DNA of 64,000 bases from Campylobacter concisus (GTDB lineage Bacteria > Campylobacterota > Campylobacteria > Campylobacterales > Campylobacteraceae). Each line of letters starts with the position of its first letter. Position 1 is the stretch's first letter. The stretch covers positions 1 to 64,000 of the forward strand of contig NZ_PIRM01000002.1 of assembly GCF_003049735.1 (NCBI RefSeq), in the 5' to 3' direction. Below the pieces are notes generated by a model. The model saw only the letters and a program-made list of their open reading frames with translations, searched no databases and was not told where the DNA came from. Shown here piece by piece: positions 33,743 through 41,973 of this stretch. The position numbers and the translations under genes were made by a program.

Positions 33743-35830
33743 ATGGACGAGTTTTTAAATCACGCTTGGCATTTAAATAAAATTTATGCCAACACTGATG
33801 CAAGCGTACCTTTTTACCCAGATCTACTGGCGCTTCTTTTATCTTGTGATGAGAAAAATTTAGATGAGTTTATGGCTCTTGCTGAGTTTAGAACTATCTT
33901 AAAAAAGCTAGGTGTTGGACTTGATATCTTTAGCATACAAAGTGCTCAGCTAGCCACACTAAAAGCACTAAATGAAGCAAAAATTTCAAGCGATGAATTC
34001 GTAACCTACTTACAAAAGCTACGTGATGAAAAGATAATTGGCCATGAAAAATTTGATTTTTTAATAAAATTTATAAACAAAAACTCAAATCAAAATAAAG
34101 CTGAAAATTCTAATGTAAAGCCAAAAGATCACTTTCACAAGAGCTTGGATTTTCTAAATGAGATAAATGAAAAAGCAAGCATGCTTGGTGAAGATAAAGA
34201 ATTTTTACTAGCTTTGAAAAATGCCAAGAAAAGATCAAACGAAACGCTTTTTAACATCGCAGTAAGTGGCGTCATAAACTCTGGCAAATCAACCCTTTTA
34301 AATGCACTTTTAAACAAATCCATCCTTGGCACTTCAAATGTGCCTGAGACCATAAATTTAACCATCTTAAAGCACGCATCAAATAGCCATGCAAAGGTAA
34401 ATTTTTATAGCCCAGACGAGCTAGAAAAGCTTGGACTTTCAAGCGAAAATTTACCAGCCAGTAGCGTAGAGATCAGCCTAGATGAGATCAAAAACTATAC
34501 ATCTTCGAGCTCAAAAACGGCAAATCTCGTAAAAAGCGTTGAGCTTTATGATGACTTGGAGCTTTTAAGAGATAATGTCTGCATTATAGACACTCCGGGC
34601 ATAGACGATGCGATCGTTTTAAGAGAGCAAATAACTACAAATTTTATGAAAGAGTGCGACCTTTTGGCTCATCTCATGAATGCCTCACAAAGTGCAACGC
34701 AAAAAGACGCACTATTTTTGAAAAAATGCCTTGAAAACTCACACATCGTAAGAGTTGCTATCGTGCTAACTCACGCTGACGAGTTAGACGCAAAGGATAT
34801 TAATGAAACGCTTAACTACGTAAAAAAGGCGATCGGTGAGCAGATAAATGACATCAAGATAGATTATTTTGCCCTTAGTGCAAAAGCTTATCTTGATGGC
34901 GCTTTAAATAGTGGCGTGCAGGAGTTTAAAGAGTATCTTTACGATGTGCTTTTTGGCAAAGACTCTAAAAAATCAGCTCTCATTTTAAGCTCATATCAAA
35001 AAGAATTACAAAATATTTTAAAAACAAAACTCGAAGCCACAAAGGCTGAAATTTTGGAGCTTAAGGCATTTGGTTTAGAGCTAGAAGCTTTGCAAAACGA
35101 GCAAGCAAATATCAAAAATTCTCTTAATGAAAATTTCACAAAACTTGAAAAGCTTTTAGAAGGCGAGCTAAAAAAACTCGATGATAAAAATGCAAAAGAT
35201 ATCTATAAAATGGGGCTTGAAGCACTACTACAAAATTTAAATGAAAAGCTTAAAAGCGAGATCGCTTACTGTAAAAGCAAAAGAGAAAATTTAAATCTAA
35301 AACGTCTTACACAAATAGCAAAAACTACACTTTGCGACGGAATTGCGGCACTTATGAGAGAGGCTAGAAATGAAACTTTAGTGCAAACAAAGTCATGCGA
35401 GCAAAATATTGCTTTAAGCTTTGATGGCTTTAAGGTGAGTGAAAATAAAATTTTTAGTATAAATGACTTTTTAAAGCAAATGGGCGTAGAGCTTGATTTT
35501 AGCGAGCTTTTAGATGAGCTTAAAGCTAAAATTTTAAGCAAAAATGAGCCAGATGAGGCGCTTTTGGGTTTAAGAGAGAATTTACTTAACAATAAAAGCA
35601 TATCGCAGTTTTGTGAGATGCTAGCAGAACACGAAAAAAAGCTGCTAAAAGAGCGAGTAAAGGCTTATGAAATGAGCCAAAAAGAGGCTTTAAGCCAAAG
35701 ACTTTTGGTGCTCAATAAAAAACTTAATGAGCTAAATTTACAAAATCAAAGCTCAATTTCAAAGCTTAAACAAAAGACCTCCTTGCAAGATGAAATTTGC
35801 TCACTTTTAGAGGATATTAAAAATGTTTAA
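33743..35830 (+). CDS. Bacterial dynamin-like GTPase, first of a tandem pair
   Basis: A 695-residue protein with a dynamin-type GTPase domain: P-loop GVINSGKS at residues 176-183, switch II DTPGIDD near residue 287, and base-recognition THADELD near residue 336. A 170-residue helical segment precedes the G domain, and a long Lys/Glu/Leu-rich helical stalk (about residues 410-690) follows. In C. jejuni the corresponding adjacent genes (Cj0411/Cj0412) encode DLP1 and DLP2, which form a hetero-tetramer able to tether membranes. No membrane helix is seen; binding is likely peripheral. The gene overlaps the second dynamin gene by eight bases. Confidence 0.92.
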   Translation: MDEFLNHAWHLNKIYANTDASVPFYPDLLALLLSCDEKNLDEFMALAEFRTILKKLGVGLDIFSIQSAQLATLKALNEAKISSDEFVTYLQKLRDEKIIGHEKFDFLIKFINKNSNQNKAENSNVKPKDHFHKSLDFLNEINEKASMLGEDKEFLLALKNAKKRSNETLFNIAVSGVINSGKSTLLNALLNKSILGTSNVPETINLTILKHASNSHAKVNFYSPDELEKLGLSSENLPASSVEISLDEIKNYTSSSSKTANLVKSVELYDDLELLRDNVCIIDTPGIDDAIVLREQITTNFMKECDLLAHLMNASQSATQKDALFLKKCLENSHIVRVAIVLTHADELDAKDINETLNYVKKAIGEQINDIKIDYFALSAKAYLDGALNSGVQEFKEYLYDVLFGKDSKKSALILSSYQKELQNILKTKLEATKAEILELKAFGLELEALQNEQANIKNSLNENFTKLEKLLEGELKKLDDKNAKDIYKMGLEALLQNLNEKLKSEIAYCKSKRENLNLKRLTQIAKTTLCDGIAALMREARNETLVQTKSCEQNIALSFDGFKVSENKIFSINDFLKQMGVELDFSELLDELKAKILSKNEPDEALLGLRENLLNNKSISQFCEMLAEHEKKLLKERVKAYEMSQKEALSQRLLVLNKKLNELNLQNQSSISKLKQKTSLQDEICSLLEDIKNV

Positions 35831-37655
35831 TGAGTTTATAAATGCCTACAAAGCGAGATATTTTAAGGTCTTTACAAATGATTTTAAGGGTGAGCTAGCT
35901 AGGTTTGTAAATGATCTAAACGATCCTAGCTTGCATATAAGCGAACAAATAAAAGAGAGCTTAAATTTACTAATAGACACTCTAAATGAACCGCCGCTAA
36001 TAGCTGTTATCGGTCAATTTTCAAGTGGGAAATCAACGTTTTTAAACGCACTGCTTGGTCAAGATATCTTGCCATCAGGACTAACTCCAGTCACCGCAAA
36101 GGCTGTGAGACTAAAATTTGCAAAGATGCCACTTCTAAGCGTGAAATTTATAAACGGCAGCGAAAGCCTACTAGCAAGTAGCGATCTAGCCGAGCTAAAT
36201 AAGCTAGGCGAGCAAGTTTCTGGCATGACGCTTTATGCGCCAAGTGAGATTTTAAAAGAGATAAATTTCATCGACACTCCTGGTTTAAACTCGCTAAGAG
36301 ATGCTGACACAAAAGAGACAAAAAATACGCTAAAAAAGGTTAGTGGTGCGATATGGCTAAGCCTTGCAAACAACGCCGCAAAGGCAAGTGAGCTTGAAAG
36401 TATCAAAGAAATTTTAAAAGTCAATGATCTAAAAGCGATCTGCCTAATCAACCAAAAAGATAAGCTAAGCGAGGAGGAGCTTGAAAGTTTGCTAAAGCAC
36501 GCTAGGCAAACTTATGGCGAGCTTTTTGAGGATATCATCGCTATCTCATCAAAGCAAGCACTCCTTGGCATCACAAATAATGACAAAAGCCTACTTGAAG
36601 CTTCAAATTTTAACGAAGCTCTAAAGGCTATTAAAGAGTGCTTTTTAGACAAGAGCTTTAAAGAAAATTTCATAAAAGCAAGGGCAAAAAAGATCGTAAA
36701 ACTCCTAACTAACGAGCAAGAAAAACATCTAGAAATTTATGACAATGCGCGGTTTATTTTAGATGAATTTAGTGGCTCATTAGATGAGAGGCTAGAGGCG
36801 ATAAAAGAGGAGTTTAAACCAAAGATCGCTTTAAGATATAGTCAAATGAGCGAAGTTATAAAACTTGCCGCCGATGAAGTATTTAAGCTACTTAAGCCTT
36901 TTTCAAAGACAAAATTTAACGCTTCAAAGACGCTTTTAAACAAAGAAATTTACAAGCGTGAAAATTTTGAGGTAATAAGTCTTGATAGCGACGAAGTCTT
37001 TTCAAAACTTATCTACGAAGATGTGGTTTTTAATAAATTTTTTAAACGCTACAAAAAAGATCTAAAAGAGCTAGAAAATGCAATAACCTCAGCGTTTAAT
37101 GAGCTTTATAAAAATTTAGAGGATAAATTTTTAATATACAAATCTCGCTATGAAAATTACGCTAGCTTTGATGATCAAGTCTTGGCTTACGAAACAAAAT
37201 CCATAAATACCTATGCCGGACGGACATATGAAAATTTTTTAAGAGAGTATGAAACGGCTAAATTTAAGGCCATACAAAAGGTCTCTTTGTTTTTTGAAAA
37301 GCTTGATATAAAGCTAGCCTCAAACTATGAAAACGCACTCAAACTTGCGGTTTATTTTATAAAACAAAAGATAGAAAAGACGCTAGAGTCGCATCTGCAG
37401 ATGAATACACCACTTTATATTCCAAGTGCAAAAGACGTCTATGAGCGTATGCTTGATGCGTTTAGCCTTTATGAGTTTGAAGCTTTAATGTGCTCAAATA
37501 GCTCGTTTTTAAATAAAATTTTGCTTGATATAAAGAGTGATTTTAATGAAATTTATACTTTAAAAATAGCAATGCTTGATGGCTTAAAAGCAAGAGTTAA
37601 AGAGCAAATTTCAAAGATCGAAGAGCTTTGTGAAAATTCATTGCTATTAAGATAA
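35823..37655 (+). CDS. Bacterial dynamin-like GTPase, second of a tandem pair
   Basis: A 610-residue dynamin-like GTPase with P-loop GQFSSGKS at residues 64-71, switch II DTPGLNSL near residue 150, and NQKDKL near residue 208. After the G domain come helical stalk regions with a central less helical part (residues 400-500) that may contact membrane. It differs from its partner in having almost no N-terminal extension. It is translationally coupled to the first gene and likely forms a hetero-oligomer with it. A clear terminator follows. Confidence 0.92.
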   Translation: MFNEFINAYKARYFKVFTNDFKGELARFVNDLNDPSLHISEQIKESLNLLIDTLNEPPLIAVIGQFSSGKSTFLNALLGQDILPSGLTPVTAKAVRLKFAKMPLLSVKFINGSESLLASSDLAELNKLGEQVSGMTLYAPSEILKEINFIDTPGLNSLRDADTKETKNTLKKVSGAIWLSLANNAAKASELESIKEILKVNDLKAICLINQKDKLSEEELESLLKHARQTYGELFEDIIAISSKQALLGITNNDKSLLEASNFNEALKAIKECFLDKSFKENFIKARAKKIVKLLTNEQEKHLEIYDNARFILDEFSGSLDERLEAIKEEFKPKIALRYSQMSEVIKLAADEVFKLLKPFSKTKFNASKTLLNKEIYKRENFEVISLDSDEVFSKLIYEDVVFNKFFKRYKKDLKELENAITSAFNELYKNLEDKFLIYKSRYENYASFDDQVLAYETKSINTYAGRTYENFLREYETAKFKAIQKVSLFFEKLDIKLASNYENALKLAVYFIKQKIEKTLESHLQMNTPLYIPSAKDVYERMLDAFSLYEFEALMCSNSSFLNKILLDIKSDFNEIYTLKIAMLDGLKARVKEQISKIEELCENSLLLR

Positions 37656-37676
37656 ATAAAATTTTTAAAGCTTAGA

Positions 37677-37700
37677 AGCTATCCATTTAAGGATAGCTTT
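37677..37700. terminator. Bidirectional terminator between dynamin genes and the molybdoenzyme
   Basis: AAGCTATCC (37677-37685) pairs perfectly with GGATAGCTT (37692-37700), six-base loop, followed on the plus strand by TTATTTTAT. It lies between convergent genes and can serve both. Confidence 0.8.
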
Positions 37701-37704
37701 TATT

Positions 37705-40158
37705 TTATGTGTGCATTACGCCGATCTTTGGTGCGTCAAATGCAGTTACACGCTTTGGCACGCCTTTAAATTTCTCGACATTCACAAGGCTTGTGTGAGC
37801 GGTGTTGCTCTGGCTCATCTTGCTTGATGGCACGTCTTTTGTGAGCACATTTAAATTTCCGTGCAAGCAAAGGCTCTTTTCGCCCGGTTTTTCAGGGTCG
37901 TACCAAGCACCTTCGCTTACTATTACGACATTTTGTGGTACATCCTCGGTCACAAAGGCACCGCACAAAATTTCGCCCCTGTCGTTAAACACACGTACCA
38001 CGTCGCCCATCTTTATTCCTCTAGCCTCGGCTGTTTTTGGATTTATAAGTACTGGCTCACGCTCTGCGATCTCGTTAAAGTTGCGAAGCACAGAGTTGTT
38101 TAGCTGTGAGTGAAGCCTAAATTTAGAGTGCGCGCCGCTAATTGCGATAGGATATTTTTTATTTTTTGCACCCAGCCACTCAAACGGCTCAAGCCAAGCT
38201 GCATGCGGTGGGCAGTCGTCGTAGCCAAAGCCAGCGACCGTCTCAGAGTAAATTTCTATCTTGCCAGATGGCGTTTTTAGCGGATTTGCCACTGGATCGT
38301 CGCGGAATTTCTTATAGTTTGTAAAGTAGCGTTTTTTCTCATCGATCTTGTCAAATCTAAAGTATCCCTTCTCCCAAAATTCCTCAAAGCTAGGCATGCT
38401 CTCATACCCAAGCTCAGCAGCCTTTTTAACGGCATCTTCGTAAATTTCTTTGACCCACTCTAGTTCGCTTTTACCCTCACTAAATGCCTCTTCTCTGCCC
38501 CACTCTTTGGTGATCAGCCTTGCGATCTCGAAGTCACTTTTGCTCTCGCCAAATGGTTTAACAAGTGGCTTCATCGCAAATAGATACTCGCTCGTTGAGT
38601 TTGCCATTTCGATGTCTGTTCGCTCGTATTCAAGCGCAGCTGGCAAGACGATGTCGCTAAATTTAGCTGTACTTGTCCAAAACGGCTCGCAAGTGATGAT
38701 AGCATTAACGTTTCGCATAGCTTTTATCGCTCTATTTGCGTCAGGATGCCTTGTGAAAGTCGAGCCATTTGCGTTAAACATCACTCTGATCTTTGGCAGT
38801 TTATAGCTCTTGCCATTTCTTGTTATCTCTTTGCCTGGCTTAAGAAGTGCATCTATTAGCCTTGAGTTTGGCATTTCGTAGCCCTTTGTCTTTGGCACCA
38901 GCCCGCTATCAATAAATTTTTGAGGTACCTTCGTCTCAAAAGCTGCTAGTTTAGGTGCTATGAAGCTCTCATCAGCGTTTTTGTGCATGCCATCATTTGT
39001 GACAAAGCCACAACCCTCTTTGCCGATGTGGCCAAGCATCGCATTTAGCGTCACTAGCGCCCAGTAGGCCATCTCGCCGTGATCTTGTCTTTGTATGGCG
39101 TAGCCACTAATTATCACTGAATCATTTTTAGCTAGATCTTCGCTAAATTTAGCAAGATCCTGCTCGCTCACACCACAAATTTTGCTTGCCCAAGCTAAAT
39201 TTTTATTTACCCCATCAGTTTTGCCAAGCATATACTCTTTAAATTTATCAAAGCCAACTGTGTATTTTTCTATAAATTCTTTGCTGTAAAGCCCTTTTTC
39301 ATAAAGGTAGTTACACATACCTATCATCATCGCCGTATCGGTGCAAGGCACGACTTCAAGGTATTTTGAGTCAAAGTACTTTGCGCTATCGTTGTGATAA
39401 ACATCGACGCTATAAATTTTCATCTCGCCACTCGCGCCTTTTTTTCTGATCTCATCATAGTATTTATATGAGTTGTGAAGCGGCACGCCAATGGCGATCT
39501 TGTTTGAAACTACTGGGTTTGTGCCCCAAAATACGATCGTTTTGGCATTTTTTAAGATCGCCTCCCACTTTGTTGGCGCTAGCGCAGGATCGACAAAGCC
39601 AGTGACGTGAGGCATGATGACAGTCGCTGCGCCGTAGGAGTAGCCACCTAGCTCATTTACGTAGCCGCCAAGCACGTTAAGTAGCCTTTTTGCGGTCTTT
39701 TGGCTGTGACCAACTTTGCCAAGGCTACCCCACTGATAAACCTGCCCATAGATCGCTTCAGCGCCGTATTTATCAAAATTTTCTTTTAAAATTTTTGCAC
39801 TTAGCTTTATAGCCTCGTCCCAGCTCACACGCACAAATTCCTCTTTACCACGAAGCTCTGGCTTTGGGTTGTTTGGATTGGCTAAAAAGCTCTTTCTAAC
39901 AAATGGATATTTTACTCTGCTCTCGTTTTGGATGTAGTCAATGACTGCGTTATTTAGCTCGTTTGGATAAGCATCGCCCTCAAATGGCACGGTCTCAACC
40001 ACGCGCCCTGCGATAGTTCTTACGTAAAATGGGCCAAATTTATTTGCGCTTAGTCCGCTTTTCTTGTCAAATAACGCTTGCTCTGCGCTTCCAAGCTCTT
40101 TTGCTTGAAGGCTAGCCGCGCCTAATGCGCTCAATCTTAAAAAATTTCGTCTTTTCAT
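37705..40158 (-). CDS. bisA: BisA/TorA-type molybdenum S-/N-oxide reductase
   Basis: An 817-residue enzyme of the DMSO reductase family. It opens with a twin-arginine-like signal (KRRNFLRLSALGAAS), so it is probably periplasmic. It lacks the N-terminal [4Fe-4S] cysteines, and GGYSYGAA places Ser174 as the molybdenum ligand: both are traits of the TMAO/biotin-sulfoxide reductase group. It likely reduces N- and S-oxides (TMAO, DMSO, methionine or biotin sulfoxide) in respiration or protein repair. In C. jejuni the relative is preceded by a small c-type cytochrome gene; none is adjacent here. The gene name is by family; torA or torZ would also be defensible. Confidence 0.88.
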   Translation of the reverse strand: MKRRNFLRLSALGAASLQAKELGSAEQALFDKKSGLSANKFGPFYVRTIAGRVVETVPFEGDAYPNELNNAVIDYIQNESRVKYPFVRKSFLANPNNPKPELRGKEEFVRVSWDEAIKLSAKILKENFDKYGAEAIYGQVYQWGSLGKVGHSQKTAKRLLNVLGGYVNELGGYSYGAATVIMPHVTGFVDPALAPTKWEAILKNAKTIVFWGTNPVVSNKIAIGVPLHNSYKYYDEIRKKGASGEMKIYSVDVYHNDSAKYFDSKYLEVVPCTDTAMMIGMCNYLYEKGLYSKEFIEKYTVGFDKFKEYMLGKTDGVNKNLAWASKICGVSEQDLAKFSEDLAKNDSVIISGYAIQRQDHGEMAYWALVTLNAMLGHIGKEGCGFVTNDGMHKNADESFIAPKLAAFETKVPQKFIDSGLVPKTKGYEMPNSRLIDALLKPGKEITRNGKSYKLPKIRVMFNANGSTFTRHPDANRAIKAMRNVNAIITCEPFWTSTAKFSDIVLPAALEYERTDIEMANSTSEYLFAMKPLVKPFGESKSDFEIARLITKEWGREEAFSEGKSELEWVKEIYEDAVKKAAELGYESMPSFEEFWEKGYFRFDKIDEKKRYFTNYKKFRDDPVANPLKTPSGKIEIYSETVAGFGYDDCPPHAAWLEPFEWLGAKNKKYPIAISGAHSKFRLHSQLNNSVLRNFNEIAEREPVLINPKTAEARGIKMGDVVRVFNDRGEILCGAFVTEDVPQNVVIVSEGAWYDPEKPGEKSLCLHGNLNVLTKDVPSSKMSQSNTAHTSLVNVEKFKGVPKRVTAFDAPKIGVMHT

Positions 40159-40319
40159 TTTCTCTCCGATTTTGGTTAAATTTATTGTTTTTGGTTGGTT
40201 TTAGAAATTATAAATTTAGGGTTTTGTATCATTTCATCGTTTAAAGGCCTTGTAATGTAATACGCAAACTTGCGTCTAAATTGCGCTATTTTAGCCAAAA
40301 ATTTTTAAAGGATGGGCAG

Positions 40320-40613
40320 ATGATTGGATTTTATGTAAATGTAAAGTTAAAAGCTGGATGTGAGGCGAAATTTGAAGAAATTTTAAAAGAGATAGTGCCA
40401 GCTTCAAGAAAAGATAAAGGCTGCATAAGCTACGAGTGCGGCATGGTTGTGGGCGGTAAAAACGAATACTGTTTTATGGAAATTTGGGAAGATCTTGCAA
40501 GCCAAAAAGAGCATATAAAAAGCGCTCATATGGTGAAAAACGCAGCTGCGCTGGAGACTTGCAAAGAGAGCCAAGAGGTGAAAATAGTAAATTTTGTGAG
40601 CGTAAAGGAATAA
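40320..40613 (+). CDS. Antibiotic-biosynthesis-monooxygenase (ABM) domain protein
   Basis: A 97-residue single-domain protein: GFYVNVKLKAGCEAKFEEIL, then SRKDKGCISYECG, then FMEIWEDLASQKEHIKSAH. That is the dimeric alpha/beta ABM fold (YgiN-like), usually quinol or reactive-carbonyl oxidation or haem/flavin-free oxygenase. I start at the ATG at 40320, behind AAAGGA; an in-frame TTG further up is not supported. It diverges from bisA. The substrate is unknown. Confidence 0.85.
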   Translation: MIGFYVNVKLKAGCEAKFEEILKEIVPASRKDKGCISYECGMVVGGKNEYCFMEIWEDLASQKEHIKSAHMVKNAAALETCKESQEVKIVNFVSVKE

Positions 40614-40645
40614 TATTTGCTTTAAAAAGGGCAAAATCCACAAAA

Positions 40646-40867
40646 ATGAGCGAAGAAAAAATGCTTGAGATGATAAATGCGACTGCTGATATTATATTTA
40701 TGGCCGTACTTAGGGGGCGAGTGAGCTTTGAGGCTTGCAAAAAAGATAGAGAATTTATCGACTCTTTAAGAGAAGAGCTACTTGGCAAAAATCCAAATAA
40801 ATTTAAAATCGCCCAAAACTCATACCAAATGATCGCCATTTTTGAAAAATACCGCAATAAAAAATAA
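40646..40867 (+). CDS. Small conserved-looking protein, function unknown
   Basis: A 73-residue, charged and probably all-helical protein starting at the ATG at 40646 (MSEEKMLEMINATADI) and ending YRNKK. A longer open frame upstream runs through the ABM gene in another frame and is not coding. The ribosome binding site is weak (AAGGG about 12 bases upstream). No domain is recognised. It lies 32 bp after the ABM gene and may be co-transcribed with it. Confidence 0.6.
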   Translation: MSEEKMLEMINATADIIFMAVLRGRVSFEACKKDREFIDSLREELLGKNPNKFKIAQNSYQMIAIFEKYRNKK

Positions 40868-40917
40868 TCCACTTAAAATTTAAATATGTTTGCCGATATT
40901 GTGTTAAAGGATTTGAC

Positions 40918-41805
40918 ATGATAAACGCACTAAATGGATTTAATCAAAGCTTTAACTACCAAGACGCTTTTAGTAAGCGCCAAGCCACAAACGCAAATTT
41001 AAATAAAGTAGAAATTCCCACCAAAACTGCGGATATCAAGCATCTACCGCTCTCTGGCTACTCATCAAATGATAAAATTTCTATCTGGGGCAAGATAAAT
41101 GGCCTTGATAGTGAGACGAGCAAAGATGAAATCTCTAGCCTTAAAAATTTCATTGATAGCACGAAGCTTTGGCGACTAAACTCCATAATCACTAGCGAGA
41201 AAAACGGCTTTAGCGTAGATGAGTTCATCAAAGATCACAAAATGAGCATAAACAATAAAATAATCAATAATGCTTTTGGTGCTCTTTATCTAAGCCGTGA
41301 GGCTACAAATTTGCTAGACTCCGATATAAGTATCGATGAGTTTAAAGACAAATGGCTTGAATTTACCGCCGAAAGGATACTTGGCGAGCATGCAAATGTG
41401 AAAATTTCTTTTAAAGACGGGGCTTTACATTACGAGCAAAACTCGGATAAAAAACGTATAGAATTCTTAGGTCAGCCCATGTTGCACCGTGTAAGCTACA
41501 CTGATAAAAACAGCAAAGATGAGTTTTTAAAATTTCTAAAAACAAGTTATGAAAAGGGCGAGAGCATCGCTGATGTGCTTCAAAATATCGCTCTTACGCC
41601 AGTTAGAGAAAATGGCGATGAAGAGATAGAAGAAGAGAAATTTAAGCCTATGCAAGTTACCAAAAAGAGCGTGACCTACACTGATAAAGATATAAAACGT
41701 GAGTTTTTTGAGGAATTTATCAGGCGCGAGGTCGAAAATGGAGCGAGCTTTGATGATCTAGTGCAAAAGCTAAACAAGCTAAAGCCAAAGGATATCCTCG
41801 CTTAG
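40918..41805 (+). CDS. Unknown protein with an internal repeat
   Basis: A 295-residue, charged cytoplasmic-looking protein with no signal peptide or membrane helix. The N-terminal 50 residues are polar and low in structure (INALNGFNQSFNYQDAF). Residues 190-224 and 250-286 are related copies: each starts S/T-YTDK and continues K-x-EF-x-x-F, then E-x-G-x-S and a final D-x-L/V-Q helix. A short acidic linker (EEIEEEKF) lies between them. AAAGGA precedes the ATG. I do not recognise the family. It is the last gene of the small plus-strand group at 40.3-41.8 kb and is followed by two hairpins. Confidence 0.75.
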   Translation: MINALNGFNQSFNYQDAFSKRQATNANLNKVEIPTKTADIKHLPLSGYSSNDKISIWGKINGLDSETSKDEISSLKNFIDSTKLWRLNSIITSEKNGFSVDEFIKDHKMSINNKIINNAFGALYLSREATNLLDSDISIDEFKDKWLEFTAERILGEHANVKISFKDGALHYEQNSDKKRIEFLGQPMLHRVSYTDKNSKDEFLKFLKTSYEKGESIADVLQNIALTPVRENGDEEIEEEKFKPMQVTKKSVTYTDKDIKREFFEEFIRREVENGASFDDLVQKLNKLKPKDILA

Positions 41806-41840
41806 CTTTGGCTTTAGGCTGAAATTTTAGGGGCTGCTTA

Positions 41841-41878
41841 GCTCTTTAAATTTCTACTTAGATTTGAATTTAAAGAGC
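41841..41878. terminator. Hairpin after the repeat-containing gene
   Basis: GCTCTTTAAATT (41841-41852) pairs with AATTTAAAGAGC (41867-41878), twelve pairs. It lies 36 bp after the stop at 41805. The T-run after it is poor, so a terminator is likely but not certain. Confidence 0.55.
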
Positions 41879-41936
41879 CAATTTAGCCAACTAATTTAAA
41901 AAGCTAGCTTATCTTAATAAATTTTTACTCGCGTTT

Positions 41937-41973
41937 AAATTTTAAGAGCTAGCCAGCTTGACTCTTAAAATTT
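41937..41973. terminator. Hairpin directly after the M16 peptidase gene
   Basis: AAATTTTAAGAG (41937-41948) pairs with CTCTTAAAATTT (41962-41973), twelve pairs with a 13-base loop. It abuts the stop codon of the M16 peptidase gene at 41974. Confidence 0.55.

Noticed and set aside
40484..40645. Open frame overlapping the ABM gene and leading into the 73-residue protein
   Set aside because: It reads through the ABM gene in a second frame with a very basic, coding-unlike composition; the real start is 40646.
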